Source: Microstegium vimineum
Taxonomy: Eukaryota; Streptophyta; Magnoliopsida; Poales; Poaceae
Direction: 5' to 3'
DNA: 64,000 nucleotides
Assembly: GCA_022036555.1 (NCBI GenBank)
Contig: CM039119.1
Span: 40,121,255 to 40,185,254, forward strand
This document shows, one piece after another, positions 55,284 through 64,000 of the stretch. The position numbers and the translations under genes are program-made. A model generated the notes under the pieces. It saw only the letters and a program-made list of their open reading frames with translations, searched no databases and was not told the origin of the DNA. Every line of letters begins with the position of its first letter. The stretch's first letter is position 1.

Positions 55284-58200
55284 TCAACTCATGTTGGAGA
55301 AATCAAGTATGTTCAACTCATTCCTTAGCTTGCAAAACCTTTTCTCATCTAGTGGTTTGGTGAAGATATCGGCCAATTGATCATCGGTGCCCACACTCTC
55401 TATTGAAATGTCCCCTTTCAATTGATGATCTCTAATGAAATGGTGGCGGACATCAATATGCTTTGTTCTTGAGTGTTGAACCGGGTTGTTGGTTAGCTTG
55501 ATTGCACTTTCATTATCACATAGAAAAGGCACCTTCTTGAATTTGACTCCAAAATCATTCAAAGTAGCTTTCATCCAAAGTATTTGTGCACAACAACTCC
55601 CCGCACTAATGTATTCGGCTTCGACGGTAGAGAGTGCCACACTATTTTGCTTCTTTGATGACCATGAGACAAGTGATCTTATAAGCAATTGACATGTGCC
55701 CGATGTGCTCTTCCTTTCTATCTTGCAACCCACATAGTCAGAGTCGGAGTATCCAATTAACTCAAAGTTTGATCCTTTAGGATACCACAACCCAACATTT
55801 GGTGTATGCTTCAAATATCTGAATATCCTCTTTGTGGCCTTCAAATGACTCTCTCTTGGAGAAGCTTGAAATCTTGCACAAATGCATACACTAAACATAA
55901 CATCCAGTCTTGATGTGGTCACATAGAGCAAGCTACCAATCATTGATCTATATAGCTTTTGATCTACCATGTTGCCACTAGCATCACTATCCAAGTTACC
56001 ATTTGTTACCATTGGTGTGCTAATAGAATTTGCTTCATCTAGATTGAACTTCTTGAGCATGTCCTTGATATACTTGCCTTGACTCACAAATGTGCCATTC
56101 ATCATTTGCTTAACTTGAAGACCAAGGAAGTAACTAGGTTCACCAAGCATAGACATCTCAAACTCATTAGCCATCATATTGCCAAATTCTTCACAAAAGT
56201 CTTGATTGGTTGATCCAAAGATAATGTCATCCACATAGATTTGCAACACAAACAAGTCCTTGCCAATCTTCTTGGTGAATAGGGTAGTTTCAACCTTGCC
56301 CATAATGAATCCCTTAGAGAGGAGAAAGTCCCTCCACCTCTCATACCATGCTCTAGGTGCTTGCTTCAAATCATACAATGCCTTTCTTAGCTTGTACACA
56401 TGGTTAGGTTTCTTGTCATCTTCAAAACCGGGTGGTTGCTCAACATATACCAATTCATTGATGTACCCATCGAGAAATGCACTCTTCACATCCATTTGAT
56501 AGAGCTTGATGTTGTGAGCACAAGCATAAGACAATAGAATCCTTATTGCTTCTAGCCTTGCCACCGGTGCATATGTTTCTCCAAAGTCAAGACCCTCTAC
56601 TTGAGTGTAACCTTGTGCAACTAATCTTGCTTTGTTCCTTACCACTATGCCATCTTGATCTTGTTTGTTGCGAAAGACCCATCTTGTGCCAATAACATTG
56701 TGATTCTTTGGTCTCTCAACTAGCTCCCAAACTTGATTTCTAGTGAAGTTGTTGAGCTCTTCATGCATAGCATTCACCCAATCAATATCTTGTAAAGCTT
56801 CTTCAATCTTGGTTGGCTCAATAGATGATACAAATGAGTAGTGTTCACAAAATGAAGCCAATCTTGATCTTGTTTGCACACCTCTTGTGATATCTCCAAT
56901 AATATGATCCAAAGGATGATCCCTTGCAATAGATGTAGATTAGAGAGTTGGAAGTTGATTGCTTGTACTTGGTTGGTCATTGGATTGAGATGATGAACTA
57001 GCCTCTTGTTGATCTTGAGTTGGAGAGGATGAACTAGCTTGATTGTCATTGGATTGCTCATTGGATGGAGCATGCACTAGATAGTCATTGTCTTGTTCTT
57101 CATCCACTTGCCTGAGCCTAATGTCCCCAATATCCATGTTCTTCATTGCATTAGCCAATGGTTCACCTCTCACATCATCATGATTGTCAATTTCATCTTG
57201 AGAGCCTTGTGTTTCATCAAACTCCACATCATGTACCTCCTCAACTATGCCATGAGTAAGATTCCATACTCTATATGCTTTGCTTGCAGTTGAGTAACCA
57301 AGTAGGAAGCCTTCATCACATTTCTTCTCAAATTTGCTCAATCTTGTACCTTTCTTCAAGATATAGCACTTGCAAGCAAACACTCTAAAGTATGCAATAT
57401 TTGGCTTTCTTCCATTCAATATCTCATAAGGTGTATTCTCAATCATCTTGTGGCAATAGAGTCGGTTGCTATAGTAGCAAGCCGTGTTGATAGCTTCGGC
57501 CCAAAAAGAATCACTCACATTGTCTTCACTAAGCATAGATCTGGCCATATCAATGAGTGTCCTATTCTTCCTTTCAACAAGCCCATTTGATTGAGGTGTG
57601 TACTTGGCCGAGAATTGATGTTTGATTCCATATTCATCACATAGCTCATCAACTTTTGTATTCTTGAACTCACTACCATTGTCACTTCTCACTTTCTTGA
57701 TAGTTGTTTCAAATTAATTTTGGCATCTCTTGACAAAGATCTTGAATGTATCAAATTTGTCACTCTTGTCACTCAAGAAGAATACCTATGTATATCTAGT
57801 GAAGTCATCAACTATCACGAAACCATATTTGTTTCCACCAATGCTTGTGTATGCGGTTGATCCAAACAAGTCCATGTGCAAGAGCTCAAATGGTTTGCAT
57901 GTGCTCATCATTCTCTTACTAGGGTGAGTGTTTCCAACTTGTTTGCCGGCTTGACAAGAGCTACATAGCTTGTATTTTTCAAAGACCACATCTTTCAAGC
58001 CTCTAACTAGATCATGCTTGACTAATTTGTTCAATTGCCTCATCCCCACATGACCAGGCCTTCTATGCCATAACCAACCCATGCTAGATTTGGATAGCAA
58101 GCAAGTTGACAATTGAGTTTCACTAGCATTGAAATCAACCAAGTATAGATTCTCATATCTAAAGCCTTTGAAGATCAAATTAGAGCCATCTACACTTATG

Positions 58201-58499
58201 ATCTCTACATCATCAACTCCAAAGATGCACTTGAAACCAAGATCACAAAGTTGAGCTATGGATAGAAAGTTGAAGTTCAAGCTCTCTACTAGCAACACAT
58301 TGGATATACTCATGTCATTGGATATTGCAATCTTACCAAGCCCTTTGACCTTACCTTTGCCATTGTCACCAAATGTGATAGAATCAACCCCATTGCAATC
58401 ATTTTGCTTGATAGAGTTGAACATTCTTGAATCTCCAGTCATATGTTGAGTGCACCCACTATCAAGCACCCAATGCCTCCCTCCGGCTTTATAATTGAC
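55284..58499 (-). pseudogene. pol: Pol of element C: protease, integrase, RT, RNase H
   Basis: On the minus strand the frame begins right after a TAG at 58502-58500. Protease WVLDSGCTQHMTGD near 58475. Integrase zinc finger GWLWHRRPGHVGMRQLN with CSSCQAG, then the core MDLFGS, RSDNGSEFKN and TPQSNGLVERKN. RT has IYVDDIIFGSTN near 56228 and RNase H has GYSDSDYVGCKIERKSTSG. Three in-frame stops break one continuous frame: TAG at 57788-57786 (after FTRYT), TAA near 57716, and TAA near 56942-56940. From 56912 to 55284 the RT-RNase H part is open. In MDLFGS a Ser replaces the Pro usual at this spot. Confidence 0.95.
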
Positions 58500-60531
58500 C
58501 TACAAAACAATTCAATTCTTCTTTGGTACCCATACTTGCTTGGGTCCTCCAAAGTTAGTGACTAAGGACTTAGGTACCCAAATAGCTTTCTTCTTTGAGC
58601 ACTCATTGGGTGTACCCATGTACTTAGCTATCACACCCTTCTTGCCCTTGGTAAGCACATAACTAGAATCAAAGAGAATAGATGCACTTGTAAATTTTAT
58701 CTTGCTTAGATTTAGTTTGCAATATTGCTCATCATGCCCTACTTGCTTCCAACTTGAGAAAAACCGGCCATTGCTCTTCACAAAGCGAGGCTTTGGAGTC
58801 ACAAAGGCCGCCTTGTCTTTCTTGGGGGTATAGCCAAGTCCCTCTTTGCAAAGGGAGAACCTTTGGCTACCCAAGCACTTAAGCAAGCGGGCGTCTCCAC
58901 CATAGGCATTGCCTAAGGCTAGAGTGAGCTTACCAACCTCCTTATTAAGGGTCTCATTCTCAACCATTAGTGAAGCATCACAAGTGAAACCATCACTAGT
59001 AGAAGAGGTAGAGTTAGAAGTGCTACAAGAAGGGTTAGTTGGGGTGATGATGATAGGTTCATAGAAAGATTCATTGATTATGTCACAAGTTGTTCCCATG
59101 TTACTTGTTGAAACATTCTCTTTCTCCTTTTGCTCAACAAGAGATGAGTGAGATTTTTCAAGCTTAGAGTGAGCTTTGCCAAGCTTCTCATGGGCATCCT
59201 CTAGCCTCTCATGAGAGCGGTTTAGCTCATCAAAGGATTGCTTGAGAGCTTGGAGCTCTTTCCGCAATGCTTTGCACTCCTTTCTCTTGAGGTCAAAGTG
59301 AGTCTTATCATATTCCAACATTTCAATTAGTTCATCTTTAGTGGGTTCATCATCATCATCACTAGAATCATTCTAATCATCGGATTGTACCTTAGTGGAC
59401 TGAGCCATGAAGCATGTAGATAGAGTGTCGAAGAGAGAGATCTTGTTCTTCATAGCAATGCTTGCAAGAGCCTTCTTCTTGCTTGATCTCTTCTCATCAT
59501 CACTTGAGTCATCATCACTTGAGGAATCACTATCCCAAGTGACAACATATGATCCTCCCTTCTTGTTCTTCTTTAGGAACATCTTGTTTCTTTCTTCTCC
59601 TTCTTCTCTTTCTTCTTGCCCTTCTTCTCATCTTCATTTTCACTATGATGAGGGCAATCCGCAATGAGATGATCCACTTGAAGCATCTTCTATCCTTCTC
59701 ATTGAACTTGTGTGAGCTCTTCTTCCTTCTTGCTCTATAGCCCTTCTTCATGAATTTGCCAAATTTCTTGACAAATAGAGCCATCTCTTCTTCATCATCA
59801 TCACTATTGCTTGAGCTCTCATCATTGCTTGATTCATCACACTTTGATTTGACTCTTGATGATGATGTGGCCTTGAATGCCACACTCTTATTCTTGTCAT
59901 CCTTCTTCTCCTTGTTCTCTCTTATCTTGTCCTTGTCTTCTCTAAAGGTGTCATGAGTTATCACCTCACCAAGAACTTGGTTTGGTGTCATTGTGTCCAA
60001 TCCACTTCTCACCAATAGAGTGACCAACATCTCAAATCTTGAGGGAAGACTCCTCAAAAATTTGAATGAGAAGTCCTTGTTCTCCACATTCTCTCCAAGT
60101 GACTTGAGGTCATTGACAAGCACCTCAAGCCTATTGAACATCTCTGGCACATTTTCATCTTCCTTCATCTTGAAGCTAGCAAACTTCTCCTTCAAGATGT
60201 ATGCCTTGGCCCCCTTCATGGATTGAGTCCCTTCATATGACTCTTCTAGCTTCTTCCATGCATAATGAGCTCTATCAATGTTCTTGATTTGTTCAAACAC
60301 TTCTCTTGAGATTGCTTCATGGATGGCACTCAAAGCAATGTCATTGTTTTGGAGCTTCTCCTCCTCGGGCGCGGTGGGTGCCTCCTCATTAGCTACCTCA
60401 AACTTCTTGTCAACCACCAACTATATCTTCCGGTTGATTGATTTGATATGGGTGGTCATCAATGTCTTCCAATAGCTATAATTGGTGCCATCAAACTTGG
60501 GTGGCCTCTTGGTGTTGTTGATTTGAGCCAT
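58500..60531 (-). pseudogene. gag: Gag of element C (Sirevirus type)
   Basis: ATG at 60531-60529 on the minus strand (MAQINNTKRPPKFDG). A TAG near 60423 (after INRKI) breaks the frame, which goes on in phase (LVVDKKFEVANEEAP) through the UBN2 domain. The first zinc knuckle is destroyed: after CFK about ten bases are missing near 59680, joining CFK directly to the codons for the later DHLIADC part in a wrong frame. 59582-59373 and 59321-58512 carry the rest: an acidic Ser/Asp stretch, a coiled coil (HFDLKRKECKALRKELQALK) and a degenerate second knuckle, FFSSWKQVGHDEQYC, where the first two Cys are replaced. It ends GGPKQVWVPKKN at 58512. Confidence 0.9.
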
Positions 60532-60574
60532 TTTAACACCGTGGGATGTTAAGCCTCAAAGAAATGGTGTACCG

Positions 60575-60586
60575 GCTCCGATACCA
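60575..60586 (-). other. Primer-binding site of element C
   Basis: Minus strand TGGTATCGGAGC, 2 bp from the 5' LTR; one mismatch to the common initiator-Met site TGGTATCAGAGC. Confidence 0.9.
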
Positions 60587-60588
60587 CT

Positions 60589-62519
60589 TGAAAGGTCTAG
60601 ATATGGCTAGAGGAGGGGTGAATAGCCTATTAAAAAATTTCTACAACAACACTTAGGCAAACTTGTTAGAATAAAACACGGCGTAAAGCAAGTTTGCACT
60701 AGCACTACTAGGGTCGGCAAGCCACCTACCACAAGTCTAGTTACTAGCAAGATATATCCTATGTCACACACAAGAGCTAGAAGACTAGAGCTACTAGACT
60801 AAACTACAAAAGCTAAGCTACAGGCTCTACTTTGCAAGAATGTAAAGAAAGTAATGCAAAGCTAGAGATAGGAAGGTTATACCGCCTCGAAGAGAATACC
60901 AAAGAGATAACCAATCAATCACAAGATGAATCCTCGGTAGAGAGACAATGAGACACGATATTTTTTACCGAGGTTCACTTGTTTGCCAACAAGCTAGTCC
61001 TCGTTGTAGCGATTCACCTACTTGGAGGTTCACATGCTAATTGGCATCACACGCCAAACCTGTCACCGAGTGCCACAAAACCAACACAAGATAGAGATCC
61101 ACAAGCTACGAGCAATCCACTAGAGATACCTTTTGCGAACTCCCGCGGGGAAGGTTCAAGAACCCCTCACAATCCACCGATCGGAGCCGGAGACAAACAC
61201 CTTCCTCCACTCAACGATCCTCGTCGCTCCAAGACGTCTAGGAGGTGGCAACCTCCAAGAATAACAAGAGCTTCCACGAAGACGACGATCACCAAGTGCC
61301 ACTAGTATGCAATCAAAGACGCAATGCACTTGGTTCACTCAATCTCTCATGAATATGTCAATTATGTCAAGAGGATGGTGGGTGGAGCAATCTCAAGCAA
61401 GCACAAGTGTGTGAGTGAAGTGAGAGTGCAAGAGAATACCCCAAGGGACAGCCATACCACCTTATATAGCCCTCACACACAAGCTAGCAGTTTTGCCCCT
61501 GCAGAACACATTTTGCGCGCCCCCCGGATGCTGCCAACAGTGGAGGTCCAGACAAAAACCTGCGTCCAGATACCCCACACCAGCACAGGTAGAGCCTCTG
61601 CTCAGAACTCCGGACGCGGCCTCTGGACGCGCGCAACGCGCCGTCCGGACCATGCCGTATGCGTCCGGTCCGCCTGCCAATTCAAACGGCTTCTTCCCGC
61701 GCGCATAGTTGCTCGCCACGTGGCTCCGGACGCGCCTGTTCACAGGGTCTGGATCCACTGTTCATCAGGTCCGGAAATATTTTCTCGTGCACCCGAGAAC
61801 ACCCAAGAGCTCCCTCATCTCCTCTTCTCCTCCGGACGAACGCCGACGTCCGGATCACCTCCTCCAGAGACAACAGAGAACAATAGGCCTCCGGACGCAC
61901 GTCCGGATCCTAATGTCCGGACTGCACACAGCGTCCGGAGCACTGCTCACAGCACTGCCCAGCTAGGGTATGCCTCTGGACCCATCGCCGATGGTCCGGA
62001 CTCGACCAAACCCTAGCGTCCGGACCTCTTTCCGGAGCTCTTCTAGCTGCCCAAACACTTCTCCAACTTTTCCCAAGCTTCCAAGAGCTAACACTAAGTG
62101 ATCTCAACACTTGTGCACGTGTGTTAGCTTTTAGTTCACATTTATCTTGGAATTAGTTGGTTGTTTCACTACTTCAATTGATTTTATATGCAATGCAATG
62201 AACCTAGTGGCACATGATAACCGTAATCAAACACGAGAGCTCCCTCCTTGATAGTACGGCTATCTATCCTAAATGTGATCACACCCTCTATGGTGTCTTG
62301 ATCACCAAACCGAAAATGGTTCCTAGTTTCACATTTGCCTTCACACCATTTTACTTTGCACTTCACCTCCACCATGCTAGAGCCTTGCAATCCACACCTT
62401 TGATCCATTAGCTCCACATGGCATGTACCAACCTATCTCATAATTCACACTTAGAGATCCAAGGTTAGTACTTAGGTAGGTTTCATCAATTACTCAAAAC
62501 CAAACACATGGGGCTCTCA
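60589..62519 (-). repeat. 5' LTR of element C
   Basis: 1931 bp on the minus strand, starting TGAGAGCCCCATGTGTTTGG and ending CCATATCTAGACCTTTCA. A cluster of GCGTCCGGAC / GTCCGGACGC motifs lies at about 61590-62035, immediately upstream (minus sense) of a TATA box at 61470-61461. Long frames in this part (for example 61324-62016) follow from the repeated GC-rich motif and have no family signature. Confidence 0.93.
61461..61470 (-). promoter_or_regulatory. TATA box of the element C LTR
   Basis: Minus strand GCTATATAAG in GAGGGCTATATAAGGTGG. The palindromic cluster is directly upstream in the direction of transcription, as in element A. Confidence 0.75.
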
Positions 62520-62978
62520 GACGGGTTTGGCGTGTGATGCCAATTAGCGCGTGAACCTCCAAGTGAGTGTCTTGCCACAACGGGGACGTAGCTAGTTGGC
62601 AAACTAGTGAACCTCGGTAGAAAATCAAGTGTCAACCTTTGTCTCTTGTGATTGATTGATCTCATTGGTATTCACATTGATTGATTCATCCCCTACACTC
62701 CTCGACGGTATATCAATCACCTTCTATCTTTCTATCTCTCTTTAGTTGTCCTCTTGTAAAGATATTAGGTTGAGTTTTGCCTTAGTAGCTTGTATAGGAG
62801 TTGTGTGGTTCTAGAGCTATTAGGCCAAAATTGCTTATTAGGTGGCTTGGCTTCTCTAGTAGGCTAGTGCTTCATTAGCTTCGCCTCTTGTGTTCATAAC
62901 TTTTGTTGAGCTTGTTTTAGATTTTCAAATTAGGCTATTCACCCCCCCCCCCCTCTAGACTTGGACTAGGACCTTTTA
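62520..62978 (+). repeat. Third LTR of element A, second part
   Basis: Starts with the right GACGG copy and goes on GTTTGGCGTGTGATGCC, matching 12593-12690 and then 44400-44760. It ends GGACTAGGACCTTTTA, with TA in place of the CA of the second LTR, and is followed by GTTGG (62979-62983). Confidence 0.94.
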
Positions 62979-62983
62979 GTTGG

Positions 62984-63006
62984 TGGTCCTTAGTGACGAC
63001 GAGTAG
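62984..63006 (+). pseudogene. End of the H3-tail-like ORF of element G
   Basis: After the right GTTGG duplication the frame broken at 10886 resumes as VVLSDDE and stops at TAG 63004-63006. This fixes the C-terminus of the accessory ORF as a short acidic tail and places its stop about 200 bases before gag. Confidence 0.8.
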
Positions 63007-63202
63007 ATCATGTTTCGCCTAGCTATCTAGTTTCGGATGCGAGTAGTAGATCTTGTGTAATATAAGTTACCTTTATCTATCACTTTCCAGAACTCTTTAG
63101 TTTTCAACATCTTTATGTTATGTTAGGTCATGTAATATAAGTTTGTGCACTTTGGTACTTTTATGCTAGTGGTTTTCAATAAAAGTATGTTTGTGCAAAC
63201 AG
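63007..63202 (+). other. Spacer between accessory ORF and gag in element G
   Basis: 196 bp, AT-rich, with TAATATAAG repeated at about 63058 and 63136. No gene. It ends GTGCAAACAG before the gag ATG, which could act as a splice acceptor. Confidence 0.5.
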
Positions 63203-64000
63203 ATGGCTGAACATAATAATGCTGGGGCACATGATGGAAATGAAGGGGGAATTCCTATTCCACCCCCTGCACCGCCAACCTTGGCACAAGCTTTAGCTGA
63301 GTTGATCACTGTTTCAGCTGACAATGCGTGCCTCTTGCGCGAAATCGCTCAAAACAATCAGCCAGGTAGTAATGGAAATCGTGGTCGCAATAATCAGGAG
63401 ACGACCTATGTTGACTTCACTGACACGCGTCCTCCGGTTTTCACCAAGGAGGATGAACCTTTGGAAGCTGATGATTGGATTCTCACCATGGAACAGAAGT
63501 TTGAGTTGATCCATTGCACAGAAGTGCAGAAGCCAGTGTTTGCAGCCCAGCAACTTCATGGTGCAGTGGGATCGACCATTGCCGCCATGCAGCCAGATGG
63601 TCATCGTGTCACCTAGACGGAGTTTTGTGAGGCTTTCCGTGCGCACTATATTCTTGATGGTGTCATGGAGGTGAAATTAGAAGAGTTCCTGACTCTGAAG
63701 CAGGGGGATTCCACGGTCATGCAGTATGTGGGCAGGTTCAATCATCTTTCGTAGTATGTTGTTGAACATGTCAGCACTGATGCTAAGAAGAAGAGGTGGT
63801 TTCTCAGGGGGCTCTCAACTAAGCTACAAACCATGCTTAATCACAATCCCAATGCTACCTATCATGAGATGGTGAATATGGCTATCTCCTATGAGAGTTC
63901 ACTGCGCATTCATAGGGAGGCAAAGAAGAAGAAAGTTGTTGTGGGGTCTTCTAGTGGTAATCAGAAGAGACAGAAGATTATCTACCACCCTCAGAATCAC
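63203..64000 (+). pseudogene. gag: Gag of element G (Ty3/gypsy), N-terminal part, runs off the window
   Basis: The ATG at 63203 (MAEHNNAGAHDG) is chosen over in-frame 63191 because it follows AAACAG, an acceptor-like site, and MAE is the common start of this Gag type. A Pro-rich segment (IPIPPPAPPTLAQAL) is followed by the retrotransposon gag domain (PVFTKEDEPLEADDWILTME, FELIHCTEVQKPVFAAQQL). At AVGSTIAAMQ the residues usual in this family (a WW pair) are missing, which suggests a small deletion. In-frame TAG stops lie at 63614-63616 and 63752-63754; the frame then continues (KLKQ-like TLKQGDSTVMQYVGRF; RWFLRGLSTKLQ) to the window end. The zinc knuckle and pol lie beyond it. Confidence 0.88.

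Larger units (their letters stand above)
52433..62519 (-). mobile_element. Element C: Sirevirus-type Ty1/copia, minus strand
   Basis: Bounded by GACGG at 52428-52432 and 62520-62524 inside the third LTR of A. On the minus strand: 5' LTR (62519-60589), primer site, gag, pol, then a remnant of the 3' LTR (52523-52433). A truncated solo LTR, E2, replaces the 3' untranslated region and most of the 3' LTR. Its Gag and Pol are close to those of element A but its LTR is different. Its pol frame has nonsense changes but no frameshift, so it looks younger than B. Confidence 0.94.
10887..62978 (+). mobile_element. Element A: Sirevirus-type Ty1/copia, three-LTR arrangement
   Basis: The insertion is bounded by GTTGG duplications at 10882-10886 and 62979-62983, and rejoining the flanks restores the open frame of G's extra ORF. 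Order: LTR start remnant (10887-10911), 3' untranslated segment (10912-11345), full LTR split by element B (11346-12690 plus 44400-44760), primer site, gag, pol, 3' untranslated region, then a third LTR split by element C (51152-52432 plus 62525-62978). The integrase and RT sequences and the long two-knuckle Gag fit Sireviruses of the grass Opie/Ji type. There is no env-like ORF. Confidence 0.92.
5747..64000 (+). mobile_element. Element G: Ty3/gypsy retrotransposon (Tekay/Del-like), outermost host element
   Basis: It begins with a long LTR (TGTAACACC...TCTGTCACA), followed by a Met-tRNA primer site, an extra upstream ORF, and gag at the right edge. Its pol and 3' LTR lie beyond the window. 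Long LTRs (about 4 kb), the initiator-Met primer site and the Gag type fit Tekay/Del chromoviruses, but without pol that assignment is inferred. The five bases before the LTR are TCAAG (5742-5746); the matching right copy is not in the window. Element A interrupts it from 10887 to 62978. Confidence 0.85.

Noticed and set aside
9940..60586. tRNA genes at the TGGTATC or CCGTTGCCGGGG sequences
   Set aside because: They are short primer-binding sites next to LTRs; no cloverleaf or tRNA body surrounds them.
61324..62016. 230-codon frame in the LTR of element C
   Set aside because: It arises from the repeated TCCGGACGC motif, runs against the direction of the element and has no family signature.

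Overview
The window looks like intergenic heterochromatin of a grass (Poaceae). It consists almost entirely of transposable elements inserted into one another, and no intact host gene was found. The evidence is Sirevirus-type Ty1/copia elements with plant initiator-Met tRNA primer sites, a long-LTR Ty3/gypsy element resembling the Tekay/Del chromoviruses, an Athila-like gypsy element with a tRNA-Asp-type primer site, a CACTA element, a hAT element, and Tourist- and Stowaway-like MITEs. Every large coding region carries stops or frameshifts, so most are annotated as pseudogenes.

Layout. Positions 1-4822 are the right part of a CACTA element; its broken transposase is on the minus strand and it is flanked by hairpin-like subterminal repeats. 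It sits in an exon of a spliced coiled-coil gene fragment (4823-5746). That fragment is itself cut by element G, a gypsy element that starts at 5747 and runs off the window end. G has a 5' LTR (5747-9937), a primer-binding site, an extra ORF whose N-terminus resembles the histone H3 tail (10286 to 10886, finished at 62984-63006), and gag (63203 to 64000).

Nesting. Element A (Sirevirus, 10887-62978, target duplication GTTGG) interrupts G's extra ORF. A carries three LTR copies: a 25-bp remnant, an LTR split by element B, and an LTR split by element C. Element B (Sirevirus with an env-like ORF, 12691-44394, duplication GGGAG) sits in A's second LTR. B contains a hAT element (17345-19983, duplication GATGAGGT), a 4.3-kb solo LTR of G's family (20862-25143, duplication AGGAA), and element D (Athila-like, 30005-43024, duplication CATGC). 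D contains a 3.7-kb solo LTR, E1 (32174-35918, duplication AAGGA). Element C (Sirevirus, minus strand, 52433-62519, duplication GACGG) sits in A's third LTR and contains a truncated relative of E1, called E2. The deepest path is G > A > B > D > E1, five layers, with matching target duplications seen for every nested insertion except E2.

How the parts work. A, B and C each encode Gag and Pol in the order protease, integrase, reverse transcriptase, RNase H. In all three a TAG stop lies 30-33 nt before the protease core, inside a splice-acceptor-like context. Each has its own palindromic GC-rich motif clustered near the LTR promoter. B and D also carry env-like ORFs that may be expressed from spliced transcripts. 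D has gag-protease but no reverse transcriptase or integrase, so it probably moved with help from an autonomous relative. The most unusual single item is the H3-tail-like ORF of G.
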